NCBI RefSeq assembly: GCF_000469465.1
Contig: NZ_KI271820.1
Span: 1-41,194 of the forward strand
Length of the DNA: 41,194 nt
Reading direction: 5' to 3'
Source: Gemella bergeri ATCC 700627
Lineage (GTDB): Bacteria; Bacillota; Bacilli; Staphylococcales; Gemellaceae
Every line of letters starts with the position of its first letter. The first letter of the stretch is position 1. Made by a program: the position numbers and the translations under genes. Shown here piece after piece: positions 29,374-38,933 of the stretch. Below the pieces are notes generated by a model. That model saw only the letters and a program-made list of their open reading frames with translations. It was not told the origin of the DNA and did not search any database.

Positions 29374-29999
29374 TATTTTTTACCGTACTTGTATAATGGA
29401 CTTTTATAAAATACCCAATAATAAAACACCACTACCGTTATCCCAAGTGCTGCTCCAGCTATCGTATCAGTAGGATAATGTACACCTAAGTATATTCTTG
29501 TAAATATTATAAACACTATTCCAACTGTTGCTATAGTTAATGTAACTTGTTTCGTTAATTGTTGATATATTTTTACAATAATTAATGCCATTGAAAAATA
29601 TAGTATTGTCGCCGACACTGTATGACCGCTTGGAAAACTATATCCCGAAATCTCCGCCAATCTATGAATTTGTGGTCTGGGACGCTGGATAAAATTTTTA
29701 ATACCCGTTACCAACAAACTACATGTCAACATACTCATTGTTAAATACAACGCTTCTTGTTTATATTTTTTCAAATATAATACGATAACTATTATTATCG
29801 TAATTATAATATTTTGAATTGTATCTGATACATTCGTTAATAATGCCAATATTTTTGTGAGAATTGGTGTTTCTAAACTTTGCACTATTTTTATAATTGT
29901 CATATCTAATGGAATTAACATATTATTAAAACCCAACACTACTATAATAAAAACTGTTAAACTGCATACCGGTAGCAATATATATATCTTTCCTGTCAT
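29373..29999 (-). CDS. PAP2-family membrane phosphatase
   Basis: A 208-residue membrane protein with six helices and the three PAP2 phosphatase motifs: KNFIQRPRP (KxxxxxxRP), YSFPSGHT (PSGH) and RIYLGVHYPTD (SRxxxxxHxxxD-like, with Arg and His in place). It may dephosphorylate phosphatidic acid, phosphatidylglycerol phosphate or undecaprenyl diphosphate. It is coupled by a one-base overlap to the glycosyltransferase gene, which uses diacylglycerol, so release of diacylglycerol from phosphatidic acid is an attractive reading, but is inference. Confidence 0.85.
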   Translation of the reverse strand: MTGKIYILLPVCSLTVFIIVVLGFNNMLIPLDMTIIKIVQSLETPILTKILALLTNVSDTIQNIIITIIIVIVLYLKKYKQEALYLTMSMLTCSLLVTGIKNFIQRPRPQIHRLAEISGYSFPSGHTVSATILYFSMALIIVKIYQQLTKQVTLTIATVGIVFIIFTRIYLGVHYPTDTIAGAALGITVVVFYYWVFYKSPLYKYGKK

Positions 30000-30078
30000 C
30001 TATTACCTCTTTAATATAAATTTTAAGTTATATCTAATCATTTTATTATTAAAATATTTATTTAATTTTCTAACAACA

Positions 30079-31011
30079 TTATTCTATTATTTTTAACCTA
30101 CCTCTGAATTGTTCTAAACTTGTATATCCTTTTTCTTTCATTATAACTTTAAGTTCTTCATTTAATCTGGTAAAGACATCTACACCTTCTTTATGCAAAG
30201 TTGTTCCGACCTGAACTAAGTCCGCTCCGCACAATATATGTTCAAAGACATCTTTACCGTTAATTACTCCACCGGTCCCAATAATTTTAATATTAGGGTT
30301 TAATCTTTCTCTAAATGCTCTCACATTAGCCAATGCTGTCGGTTTAATATACTCACCGCCAAGTCCGCCAAAACCACCTTTTGGCTTAATTACAACTTGT
30401 TCTTTATCAATATTAATACATAATCCATTTCCGATGCTATTGACACTATTTACATAAGTTAAAGGAAATTTATTTAAAATAGTTGCCATTTCATCAAAAT
30501 GTGCTATATCAAAATACGGTGGCAGTTTCACACCAAGCGGCTTTGTAAAGAATGTGAAAACTTCACTGAGAAGTTTTTTTGTTAGCTCAAAATCATACGC
30601 AATTTGAGGTTTACCGGGTACATTCGGACATGATAAATTAAATTCTGTAACTCCTTGATAACCGCTTCTTTGAATTTTACTAAGCAAATTTATATTCTCT
30701 TCATAACTCATTTCTGTTACTGATAAAAATTGCAACTGAGTACCTTGTTGTTGGCGTTCAATCACATAATTCAAATAATAATCAAGTCCCTTATTTGGTA
30801 ATCCCATCGAATTAATACTACCTAATTTTGTATCATAATAGCGAGGTTTTGAATTACCTTCTCGCTCAAGTTGTGTCGCCGTTTTTGTAATAAAAGCTCC
30901 CGCTTGACTATTTGCAAGTTCTTCTAATTCTTCAATAGACATACAATGAACACCGGAAGCATTCATCAACGGGCTGGCTAATTCTACTCCTAAAAAATTA
31001 GTTTTTAACAT
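30079..31011 (-). CDS. pyrDA: Dihydroorotate dehydrogenase A (fumarate-type, class 1A)
   Basis: A 310-residue FMN enzyme with the features of class 1A enzymes of Lactococcus and Streptococcus: [14 protein letters not shown] (7-20), [18 protein letters not shown] (42-59), [15 protein letters not shown] (66-80) and the active-site Cys128 in [13 protein letters not shown] (124-136). Class 1A enzymes are homodimers and pass electrons to fumarate, without PyrK. It lies outside the pyr operon, with its own AGGAGG site, and no PyrR-binding loop was seen upstream. It follows the ABC unit's terminator and is 79 bases before the PAP2 gene. Confidence 0.93.
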   Translation of the reverse strand: MLKTNFLGVELASPLMNASGVHCMSIEELEELANSQAGAFITKTATQLEREGNSKPRYYDTKLGSINSMGLPNKGLDYYLNYVIERQQQGTQLQFLSVTEMSYEENINLLSKIQRSGYQGVTEFNLSCPNVPGKPQIAYDFELTKKLLSEVFTFFTKPLGVKLPPYFDIAHFDEMATILNKFPLTYVNSVNSIGNGLCINIDKEQVVIKPKGGFGGLGGEYIKPTALANVRAFRERLNPNIKIIGTGGVINGKDVFEHILCGADLVQVGTTLHKEGVDVFTRLNEELKVIMKEKGYTSLEQFRGRLKIIE

Positions 31012-31153
31012 TCTCTAAACCTCCTGTATATATTAAAAACAGTTTAACATAAAAATCGAATAATAACCATTACTAATTTTTATTTATCTAAAAATATATT
31101 TTAAAAACTCTGCGTCCAACTGATTTATAAATTTTATAACCCTCAAATATTAT

Positions 31154-31191
31154 AAAAATGAAGCCTAATATTATTTTTAGACTTCATTTTT
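31154..31191 (-). terminator. Terminator after the ABC transporter pair
   Basis: AAAAATGAAG-CTA and its complement (31154-31167 with 31178-31191, one mismatch) lie ten bases after the stop of the second ABC gene and end in a T run on the - strand. Confidence 0.75.
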
Positions 31192-31201
31192 ATTTAATCT
31201 T

Positions 31202-32920
31202 TTAATAAGTAAATTTTTCTACTGCATGTGCTTTATCAACTAATTTTTTATAAATAGTTGAGTTGTCCAATAAATATTTATGTGTTCCTTGACATTCTAC
31301 AACACCATCATTAAGAACAACTATTTTATCAGCATTTTCTATTGATTTTAATCTATGAGAAATAACCAACACTGTTTTATTAACAGTTAGTTTATTTAAA
31401 CTTTCTTGAATTTTTTTCTCAGTTTCTACATCAAGAGCCGCTGTAATTTCATCTAAAATAATTATTGGAGCATTTTTCAAAAATGCACGTGCTATTGATA
31501 AACGTTGACGTTCCCCACCTGATAGGGTAGCGCCGTTTTCTCCGATAATGGTATCGTAACCGTCCGGCAATTTATCTATAAAATCACAATATGCCAATTT
31601 GGCAGCCTCTTTTACTTCTTCATCCGTTGCATCCTTACGTCCAATACGAATATTTTCTAATATTGAAGTGTTAAATAATACAACATCTTGAAAGACTATT
31701 GAAATATATTTGAATAGTGAATCTGTCGCTATACCTTTAATATCATGGTTATCTATTGTTATGCTCCCCTTATCGTAATCATATAATCGTGATACTAATT
31801 TTAAAACACTGGTTTTTCCACAGCCGGATACACCCACTAAAGCTGTAACTTCGTTTTGTTTAGCTACAAAACTTACATCTTTTAGAACCTTACTATTTTT
31901 ATCATATGCAAACTCTACATTTTTTAATTCTATATCAAAATTATTAAATTCTACATTTTTCCCTTCTTGTAAAGGAAATTCTTTTATTTCTTTTATTCTT
32001 TTTATTCTTGAGTCAAGATAAAATATTTCTGTAGTATTAGCACTTAAACCATCTACTGCTTCTTTTATTTTTGTAGCAGCAAAAATATAACCTAGTAGGT
32101 ATAAAAGATTTATACTTCCATTTGCGTATAATATAGTTCCTACAACTATTACCCCCGCTAAAGATAATTGAGATACTATCCACGAGAAAAGCATAGGTAC
32201 AAATAAAACTACTTCTGCTTTTAAATGTATTTTCTCACTTTCTTCCATTTTTTTATCTAAACTTTTTCTAATTTTCTCAGATAATCCAAAACTTTTTATA
32301 TCTTGTTGTAACTCAATTGCTTCTTGAAAACTTTCTGAGTTTGCTCTTAATTTTTCATAATGCTTCTTATTGGCAGAAAGTTGTAGTTTTTTTGAGATTA
32401 CTATAAACATATAACTTACAGCAACCGATACAATAACGGTAAGCCCAAGCCAAACATTTCCGAGTAATAACAATATAGATATAATAGGGAAAAATATGAA
32501 AAATCCTATCACTTTAGCCATAGCGTGACTCATAGCATGCTCTATTGCTTCGACGTCTTTCATTACAGTTTGACTTATATCAGATAAATCGTGTTTTGAA
32601 AAATATGACAGAGGTAACTTACTAATTGTTGTTGCTATATCTATTCGTAAATTTGCACTTTCTCTATACGTAGAATTAAACAGAGAATCATACTCTTTGT
32701 CTAATAATATATACATAACTATTAAAACTACTATAGATATACCTAAATATTCATATTTATTTTTTATATGGTCTAACAACAATCCATCTATAAAATACAT
32801 TAATAATATTGCCGGGAACATATTTATAAAATACACTAAAAATGAGTATGTACTGGCTCTCATTAAATCCTCGGCTCCTTGATCGGTTAATGCAAATAAA
32901 TTTTTAATCTTATTTTTCAT
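31202..32920 (-). CDS. ABC exporter half-transporter (membrane plus ATPase), second subunit
   Basis: A 572-residue type IV half-transporter: about six helices in residues 22-290 followed by the ATPase with Walker A GVSGCGKT (363-370), signature LSGGE (466-470), Walker B IIILDE with Glu491, and the H-loop ISHRL. All ATP-site residues are intact. The start chosen (ATG at 32920) has GGAGGG seven bases upstream; a start ten codons earlier is possible. It overlaps the end of the partner gene by 11 bases, so the two are made together as a heterodimer. The substrate is unknown; iron-chelate transporters of the YbtPQ/IrtAB kind have this two-gene form, as do many drug exporters. Confidence 0.88.
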   Translation of the reverse strand: MKNKIKNLFALTDQGAEDLMRASTYSFLVYFINMFPAILLMYFIDGLLLDHIKNKYEYLGISIVVLIVMYILLDKEYDSLFNSTYRESANLRIDIATTISKLPLSYFSKHDLSDISQTVMKDVEAIEHAMSHAMAKVIGFFIFFPIISILLLLGNVWLGLTVIVSVAVSYMFIVISKKLQLSANKKHYEKLRANSESFQEAIELQQDIKSFGLSEKIRKSLDKKMEESEKIHLKAEVVLFVPMLFSWIVSQLSLAGVIVVGTILYANGSINLLYLLGYIFAATKIKEAVDGLSANTTEIFYLDSRIKRIKEIKEFPLQEGKNVEFNNFDIELKNVEFAYDKNSKVLKDVSFVAKQNEVTALVGVSGCGKTSVLKLVSRLYDYDKGSITIDNHDIKGIATDSLFKYISIVFQDVVLFNTSILENIRIGRKDATDEEVKEAAKLAYCDFIDKLPDGYDTIIGENGATLSGGERQRLSIARAFLKNAPIIILDEITAALDVETEKKIQESLNKLTVNKTVLVISHRLKSIENADKIVVLNDGVVECQGTHKYLLDNSTIYKKLVDKAHAVEKFTY

Positions 32921-34658
32921 GACTAACCCTCCATTCATTTGCCTGTCCATAAACCCTTTGAAACTCTTTATATGAACTATCTATAGACATTAATTCTTCA
33001 TCAGAACCTCGTTCGATAATTTTTCCATTATCAACTACAAGTATCTCATCTACATTTCTTATACTTGATAAACGATGGGCGATCATTATCACCGTTTTAT
33101 CTTTAATAAGATTTGCAAAAGCTCTTTGTAGTTCATACTCATTATCAGGATCCACCGCTGCACTTGCCTCGTCCATAATTATTATTTTTGCATCTTTTAA
33201 AATAGCTCTGGCAATTGCTATTCTTTGTTTTTCTCCGCCTGATAGATATACTCCTTTAGTTCCGATTACGGTATTTTCTCTATCTTTAAATTTATCTAAA
33301 ATACTATCACACCCTGCAAGATGAAGAGCCTCCATAACTTCTTCATATGTTGCATCATCTCTTCCTAATTTTACATTTTCATAAATACTATTTTTAAATA
33401 ATTTTACACTTTGAAATACAAAAGAAATATTTTTAATAAGTGCTTCTTCTTTATATGATTCTATATTTTCACCACCAATTTTTACAGCTCCTGAACTGAT
33501 TTTGTAAAAACCGGAAATAAGTTTAGCTATAGTTGATTTACCACTTCCTGAAGAACCTACAAAAGCATAACTTTTATTTTCTTCAAGTTTAAAACTTAAA
33601 TTGTTTAAAATAAGTTTTTCATTATAACCAAAATTAACATTTTCAAATTCTATATCAAAGTTTTTAAATTCTTCTTTATCTCCAAAACTTAATTTATTGC
33701 TCTGCATTTCACCAAAAATATTTTCTAATTTTTCTACCACAGAAGTTCCTAAGTATGCGTACATCGAAACATACATTATTCCCATAATAGATACAAATAA
33801 AACTCCACTTAAAAACAGTATCATTATTAATTCAACGGTTAATTGTCGTGGATTACTCATATCAATAAAAAATACAACAATTGGTATTATTATAGCTATA
33901 AAACCGTAAAAGAACAGTTGAAAACCGACATATCCTCTCTTACAACTCATAGAATAATCAAGAGCATATTTTGAATAATCTTTTATGGCATTGTGTAAGG
34001 CTTTAAATGATAAAACGTTAATACCGAAAATTTTTATTACCTGTATACCTCTTACGTACTCAACAGTTTCACTACTAAGTCTTTCTAAAGATTTTTGGTA
34101 AATATCCATAAAGTTCTTTTTACCCATCATAAGTGATAATGCCAAACCGCTAACTAAGCATAAAACCACCAGTGATACTCCTACTTTCCAGTTCACTACA
34201 AACCCTAATATTAAAATTAAAATCGGCGTTAATATCGCACGTGCATTATCCGGAATTAAATGTGCCACTATCATGTGAGTTTGTTCTGCATTATCATCAA
34301 TAATTTTTCTTGTTTTCCCTGAAGTATGGGTATCAAAAAAACTGAAACTTGCATTTGATAATCCATTTATTCCATATTTTCTAAGATTTGTTTCTAATCT
34401 AAATCCTAAAACATGAGTTATTATACCTGAAATTCCATATAATATAGAACTACCAACCAAGAAACCTACTATTACAAACGCATAGTATTTAGAATCGGAT
34501 ATATTATTATCAATGACCAATTTATTTAGAAATTCATTAAAATAATAATATGCACTTATAGTTGAAATAACAGAAAATATAGAAAACAATATCCCTAGAT
34601 AAACTAAATAACGTTCTTTTGGTACATAATATAATATTTTTTTATAAACGTTTAGCAT
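32910..34658 (-). CDS. ABC exporter half-transporter (membrane plus ATPase), first subunit
   Basis: A 582-residue half-transporter with helices in residues 18-300 and an ATPase with Walker A GSSGSGKS (368-375), Q-loop FVFQSV, signature LSGGE (472-476), Walker B IIIMDE with Glu497 and H-loop IAHRL. It is the first gene of a two-gene operon. Both partners keep a full set of catalytic residues, unlike many heterodimeric exporters in which one site is degenerate. The ribosome binding site is AAGGAGG. The promoter at 34746-34774 has a Fur-like repeat just upstream, which hints at metal control. Confidence 0.88.
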   Translation of the reverse strand: MLNVYKKILYYVPKERYLVYLGILFSIFSVISTISAYYYFNEFLNKLVIDNNISDSKYYAFVIVGFLVGSSILYGISGIITHVLGFRLETNLRKYGINGLSNASFSFFDTHTSGKTRKIIDDNAEQTHMIVAHLIPDNARAILTPILILILGFVVNWKVGVSLVVLCLVSGLALSLMMGKKNFMDIYQKSLERLSSETVEYVRGIQVIKIFGINVLSFKALHNAIKDYSKYALDYSMSCKRGYVGFQLFFYGFIAIIIPIVVFFIDMSNPRQLTVELIMILFLSGVLFVSIMGIMYVSMYAYLGTSVVEKLENIFGEMQSNKLSFGDKEEFKNFDIEFENVNFGYNEKLILNNLSFKLEENKSYAFVGSSGSGKSTIAKLISGFYKISSGAVKIGGENIESYKEEALIKNISFVFQSVKLFKNSIYENVKLGRDDATYEEVMEALHLAGCDSILDKFKDRENTVIGTKGVYLSGGEKQRIAIARAILKDAKIIIMDEASAAVDPDNEYELQRAFANLIKDKTVIMIAHRLSSIRNVDEILVVDNGKIIERGSDEELMSIDSSYKEFQRVYGQANEWRVSHEK

Positions 34659-34745
34659 AAATTTCCTCCTTATTTTTTTATGGTAAAACTACCACTATTT
34701 TATTTTTTTATATATTAACCAATTTTATAAAAAATTTATATTACT

Positions 34746-34774
34746 ATTGTATCACTACAGCTATTAATTGGCAA
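34746..34774 (-). promoter_or_regulatory. Promoter of the ABC pair
   Basis: On the - strand TTGCCA (34769-34774) and TACAAT (34746-34751) with a 17-base spacer. Confidence 0.75.
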
Positions 34775-34789
34775 TAATAATTACTATCA
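34775..34789 (-). promoter_or_regulatory. Possible Fur-type box at the ABC promoter
   Basis: On the - strand TGATAGT-A-ATTATTA differs at two positions from the 7-1-7 Fur-family consensus TGATAAT-N-ATTATCA, and abuts the -35. In DNA this rich in A and T such a match may be chance. Confidence 0.35.
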
Positions 34790-34827
34790 ATTAAGAAAAA
34801 AGGGGCTGTATTTAAAATAAATTGTAT

Positions 34828-34884
34828 AGGAGCGACTTAATAAAATCAATTTCCAATAAAATCATGATTTTTTCAGTCACTCCT
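34828..34884 (-). terminator. Terminator-like stem-loop after the MMPL gene
   Basis: AGGAGTGACT (34875-34884, - strand) pairs with AGTCGCTCCT (34828-34837) through one G-U pair; the same stem on the + strand would have a C-A mismatch, which supports - strand use. It lies 15 bases after the MMPL stop codon. The T run after the stem is poor. Confidence 0.5.
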
Positions 34885-34898
34885 TTTTAAATATTATA

Positions 34899-37868
34899 TT
34901 ATTTTTTAGTTACAATATTTTCACCATAACTCAATTTAACAACTGCCGACATAATAATTGGCAACACAACTGCAAGTATAGCTAGACCCACTATTACACC
35001 AAGTGCCACGTGAATAAGTGTAGTAATGCCTGATGGATAAAGTGCTGCGAATGTTCCGCCAAGAATAATAGCAGCCGAAATAACAACACCTCCGATTGTT
35101 CCTGAAGCGTGGTAAATAGCGTCCTTAGGTGTTAGATGAGCTAAATTTATATTTTCTTTATAACGCATTGCTAAAAATATACTATAGTCCACTCCTAGTG
35201 CTATTAGCATAATAAAGATAAAGAATGGTGCATTCCATGCTAAATGTTCTTTGCCTAATATTAATTTAGATAACCACTCCGCTACACTTAATGAAGCAAA
35301 ATAAGTTCCGATTAATGTTCCTACTATGGCAATAGGTTGAACGATTGAACGAGTAATAGCTATAAGCATAACGGCAATACCAATTAACATAATTGTTGCC
35401 GAACGGGTAAAATCTTTATTGGTTAAATTTTCCAAATCATTTATTTGTGATGTTTGCCCTCCAATAGCTATTTTAGCATCTTTCAATGATGTTCCTGCCG
35501 TAATAGTTTTTAACTCATCATCTAAACTGTTAATTACCTTAGCTGAATCCAAGGTACTTGGCTTATCTTTCAACACTACGGTTAATTTTGTTACTTTTTT
35601 ATCTTTTGATAAATATTGATCAAAACTACGATTAAGTTGTCCTGAATTTAATACTGAATTAGGAACATAGAATGTATTTCCGACAAATGATTCTCCTAAT
35701 TCTTTTAAATAACTGTTAGCATCTGTTATACCTGTGTCAATTGTTGATAATCCTGTATTAGCTTTAGATAATCCGTTTGTCAGTTGGTCCACACTACCAC
35801 CCATTTGTTGCAATGCGTTATTTAATTGGTTTGTTCCGTCACTTAGTTGCTTACTTCCTGTTTGAATTTTATTCATTTCACTAAGAAGGGTATCCCCTCC
35901 CACTCTTATTTTAGTTATCGGTTCATTTAAAGTTTTTGTTTGTTGAACAAGTGCTGTTACTTCACCGGTTAATTCCCGACTCTGAGCTTTCAATGTGGTC
36001 AACTGCTCTGTTATTTGTGATAAAGTTGTTACTTTTTCCTCTAATTTTGTTAATCTCGGATCATTTATATTAGCATTGATTTTATCAATCAATAATGACA
36101 ATTTAGCTAATTTATTGCTAATTACCTCACCTTTAATTCCCAAACTGTCTATTTTTTTTGATAAATCTGATAAATGCTGCATTTGTTCCCCCAGCATTGC
36201 TATTTTTGGATTGGTCATTATACTTTCTATATTACTATTAAATGTATCAACCCCATTAACATATGTACCTAATCCTGAATTAAACTTGTCTGTTCCGTCT
36301 GCCAATGTATTAGCTCCATCTGCTAATTTATTTACCTGTCCTAATTTACCAGCAACATCTTGATCTTCTATTTTAGTTTTAGCTGTGCTCAACCCACTAT
36401 TAATTTTTTTAATACCATTTTGAGCCTCACCAACCCTTTGCACCAATGTATTAAATTGATTTTTTAAATATAAAGCGTCAATTTTTTCACCTGTAGGCTC
36501 CGTTACAGAACGCACTTTATCTACTTCATTTTTATTTTTTAAATATGTCGTAATTTTATTTATTTCACTTAAATCTTCTTTATTAGTAAGTTCTCTATCT
36601 GTTCCTATATATATTGATACCGGAGCAATCATTCCTTTGGAAAAATGTTTTTCTACAACTGTATATCCTTGTTTGGCAAAGTTAGTTTCCGGTAATTCGT
36701 CCGCATCATTATAATTTAATGTACGACTTGATAACTGCATTAAAAACGGTATTATTAACACTAGCATTAGCCCTAACATTACTACGGGTTTTTTTAATGT
36801 TATACCCGATAATAATGACCACAATTTACTCTCCTTATGACCGGCGGCTTTTCGATTTGGAAGAAACATTTTTTCACCAAGTACGGTCATAAAAAACATA
36901 TTAAGTGTTAATAAATTAAGCAATAACACCGCTATCCCAATCGCTACACTAACCGCAGATTGATAAATAATAAAATCTGCTAATCCCAATACGGCAAAAC
37001 CTATGAATACGGATGAACCACTGTATATAATTGTTTTCCCTGCTGTTCTTAGTGCTATCTTAGCCGCTTGTATTTTTCCTATACCGCTTGTTAACTCTTC
37101 TTTAAATTTTGTATATAATAAGATGTTATAATCCGTTCCAATACCGAGTAATACAACAACTAAAAATACTTGTGTAAAATTAGACAACGGCAACTCATAA
37201 TGCCATGCTAAATTCATAGTAATATTTAGCGATACAATCAACGAAATTCCAACTGTAATCAATGATAGAAGCGGTGCAACCCATGAACGAAAAACAATAA
37301 TTAACACTGCTAAAATAAACACGATTGAAATAATTTCTGTTTTTTTTATACCTTTTTGCGTTTCATTAGCAAATTCATGCGTTAAAACATCACTACCTGT
37401 TACATAGGTATTTAACCCTTCTGTTTTTAATTCCGTATTAATATTTTCACTCATTTCTCTTACTTTATCTTTATCAACCGAAATAAGTGCTAATTCTGTC
37501 GTTTTATCTTCACTTAAAAGTTGTTTTTCGGCTTCTTTACTATCTGAGGCACTTGTTATACCTTTAATAGAATAATAATCCTTTTTATCTTTTAAACGAT
37601 TTAAAATTTCAACAATATTTTTACGATTATCATCCGTTAATCCGTCGTTACGATTAAAGACGGCAATTACTTGACTGGTATTTTCATTGTTATTATATTC
37701 AATTGACAATTTATTAGCTATCTGACTTTGTAAGTTTTCAGGTAATTTAATCTGTCCTTTTTCTCCGACAACTTTTGAAATACTTGGCATTGTCAGTAAA
37801 GAAATAATCAGTATACCTAACCACACTATTAATATTGATGTATATTTATTTTTTAATATTTTTCTCAT
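34899..37868 (-). CDS. MMPL/RND-family exporter with a YhgE-like repeat domain
   Basis: A 989-residue membrane protein with two MMPL units: an N-terminal helix, an outer loop (about 35-175), five or six helices (about 175-345), one at about 360-380, a large outer domain (about 390-790) and a second helix bundle (about 815-980). The two GxxxDY motifs of the proton path are visible: GIGTDYNILLYTKFKEE and ALGVDYSIFLAMRYKEN. The second outer domain has coiled-coil and Gly/Asp-rich repeats (LADGANTLADGTDKFNSGL, LSDGTNQLNNAL) like YhgE/Pip proteins. Such Gram-positive proteins (YdgH/YdfJ, FarE) export lipids, fatty acids or membrane-active compounds. A TetR gene lies directly upstream with an operator between them. 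Confidence 0.9.
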   Translation of the reverse strand: MRKILKNKYTSILIVWLGILIISLLTMPSISKVVGEKGQIKLPENLQSQIANKLSIEYNNNENTSQVIAVFNRNDGLTDDNRKNIVEILNRLKDKKDYYSIKGITSASDSKEAEKQLLSEDKTTELALISVDKDKVREMSENINTELKTEGLNTYVTGSDVLTHEFANETQKGIKKTEIISIVFILAVLIIVFRSWVAPLLSLITVGISLIVSLNITMNLAWHYELPLSNFTQVFLVVVLLGIGTDYNILLYTKFKEELTSGIGKIQAAKIALRTAGKTIIYSGSSVFIGFAVLGLADFIIYQSAVSVAIGIAVLLLNLLTLNMFFMTVLGEKMFLPNRKAAGHKESKLWSLLSGITLKKPVVMLGLMLVLIIPFLMQLSSRTLNYNDADELPETNFAKQGYTVVEKHFSKGMIAPVSIYIGTDRELTNKEDLSEINKITTYLKNKNEVDKVRSVTEPTGEKIDALYLKNQFNTLVQRVGEAQNGIKKINSGLSTAKTKIEDQDVAGKLGQVNKLADGANTLADGTDKFNSGLGTYVNGVDTFNSNIESIMTNPKIAMLGEQMQHLSDLSKKIDSLGIKGEVISNKLAKLSLLIDKINANINDPRLTKLEEKVTTLSQITEQLTTLKAQSRELTGEVTALVQQTKTLNEPITKIRVGGDTLLSEMNKIQTGSKQLSDGTNQLNNALQQMGGSVDQLTNGLSKANTGLSTIDTGITDANSYLKELGESFVGNTFYVPNSVLNSGQLNRSFDQYLSKDKKVTKLTVVLKDKPSTLDSAKVINSLDDELKTITAGTSLKDAKIAIGGQTSQINDLENLTNKDFTRSATIMLIGIAVMLIAITRSIVQPIAIVGTLIGTYFASLSVAEWLSKLILGKEHLAWNAPFFIFIMLIALGVDYSIFLAMRYKENINLAHLTPKDAIYHASGTIGGVVISAAIILGGTFAALYPSGITTLIHVALGVIVGLAILAVVLPIIMSAVVKLSYGENIVTKK

Positions 37869-37963
37869 TACTATTTATCTTTATTATCCTTTCAAAATAA
37901 TTTCTACATTTTTTTTATTAATAAATAATTTATTTTTGTTAGAAATTAAAAATTTTCGCCTAC

Positions 37964-37981
37964 AATGAACAATCGTTCATT
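37964..37981. promoter_or_regulatory. TetR operator before the MMPL gene
   Basis: Inverted repeat AATGAAC-aatc-GTTCATT between tetR and the MMPL gene. It is nearly identical to the site at 38620-38637, including the aatc spacer. Confidence 0.75.
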
Positions 37982-38006
37982 TTGTTGGAAAATTTTTTGC
38001 GGTTAT

Positions 38007-38573
38007 TTAATTTCTAACCGCATGCCAACAACTTTCCCTTAATTCCAACAATATATCTTCCGATAAATCAAGCATATTATTATGTTGCAAACAAATTGCC
38101 ATCTCTATCGGCGCATAAACAAGTGCAATATATGCATTGTTAGGTAAATTTTTAACAATTCCTTGCTGTTTAAAATTTTCCAAATCTTTAAAAATAAACT
38201 CAAAAAAATTTGTCAAACAATTATTACTTTCTTTCGTTAAATAATATGAATACGAGTTATCATTAATAAACAAAAATGCTCTGTTGTTCTCTTTACAAAA
38301 TTCGTATAATTTATCAAAAATATAATAAAATTTTTCTTTTGCTGTATATCCCGCAGGATAGTCTTTCATTATAAAACGACTTAATTTATTTACCGTTTCC
38401 TGAAAGAGTTCATTTACCAAACTCTCCTTACTTTCAAAATAACGATAAATTGTCCCAACGCTAACTCCTGCCGCTTTTGCTATCGGTGGAATAGCTGTCC
38501 CGTCGTAACCTCTATGTAAAAACATTTCCAATGCAGCTCGAAGTATTCGCTCACGCTTATCATTTTTCTCCAT
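38007..38573 (-). CDS. TetR-family transcriptional regulator
   Basis: A 188-residue repressor. The N-terminal helix-turn-helix domain is clear: RERILRAALEMFLHRGYDGTAIPPIAKAAGVSVGTIYRYFESKESLVNELF (about 5-55). The C-terminal ligand domain (about 65-188) is not recognisable by sequence. The start is taken as the ATG at 38573, six bases after AGGTG; a GTG three codons upstream is possible. Two copies of one operator (38620-38637 before this gene, 37964-37981 before the MMPL gene) suggest that it controls itself and the exporter, as FarR does with FarE. Confidence 0.9.
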   Translation of the reverse strand: MEKNDKRERILRAALEMFLHRGYDGTAIPPIAKAAGVSVGTIYRYFESKESLVNELFQETVNKLSRFIMKDYPAGYTAKEKFYYIFDKLYEFCKENNRAFLFINDNSYSYYLTKESNNCLTNFFEFIFKDLENFKQQGIVKNLPNNAYIALVYAPIEMAICLQHNNMLDLSEDILLELRESCWHAVRN

Positions 38574-38933
38574 TAAATTCACCTACCATTTTAACTAATT
38601 CAAAAAAATTTAGTTCTAAAATGAATAATCATTCATTTTTTTACTAGTATAACATGTGTTACATATATTGTAAAGAGAAAATCGTAGAAATTCTTTCTTA
38701 ATCAATTTTATTAAATTATAAAATAATATATATTTCTTATTTAATATTTCGTAATTAATCAATATCTCCTTGTTTAATTGTACCAGTCTATTTTTCACTA
38801 AGTTATACTATTAAATACATTATAAACTTATCATATCTATCAAACAACATCATTTTTTATAAGTATACTTTTGTTTTAACATACCCGAACTTTACTAATC
38901 TCTCCAAATTAGAATTATACTAACCAAGCTGTA
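38574..38933 (-). other. Intergenic stretch before tetR
   Basis: About 360 bases of very AT-rich DNA between the oxidoreductase gene and tetR. Apart from the TetR operator at 38620-38637 no gene was seen; a 60-codon reading frame at 38616-38798 has no ribosome binding site, runs through the operator and resembles nothing known. Confidence 0.5.
38620..38637. promoter_or_regulatory. TetR operator before tetR
   Basis: Inverted repeat AATGAAT-aatc-ATTCATT, 46 bases upstream of the tetR start, matching the site at 37964-37981 in arms and spacer. Confidence 0.75.

Noticed and set aside
34800-34890. Insertion sequence end, suggested by the GGGCTGTATTTAAAATAAATTG-like stretch after the MMPL gene
   Set aside because: No transposase, no matching inverted repeat partner and no target duplication were seen; a stem-loop terminator explains the symmetry.
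38616-38798. 60-codon frame upstream of tetR
   Set aside because: No ribosome binding site, extreme A/T codon content, and it runs through the TetR operator.
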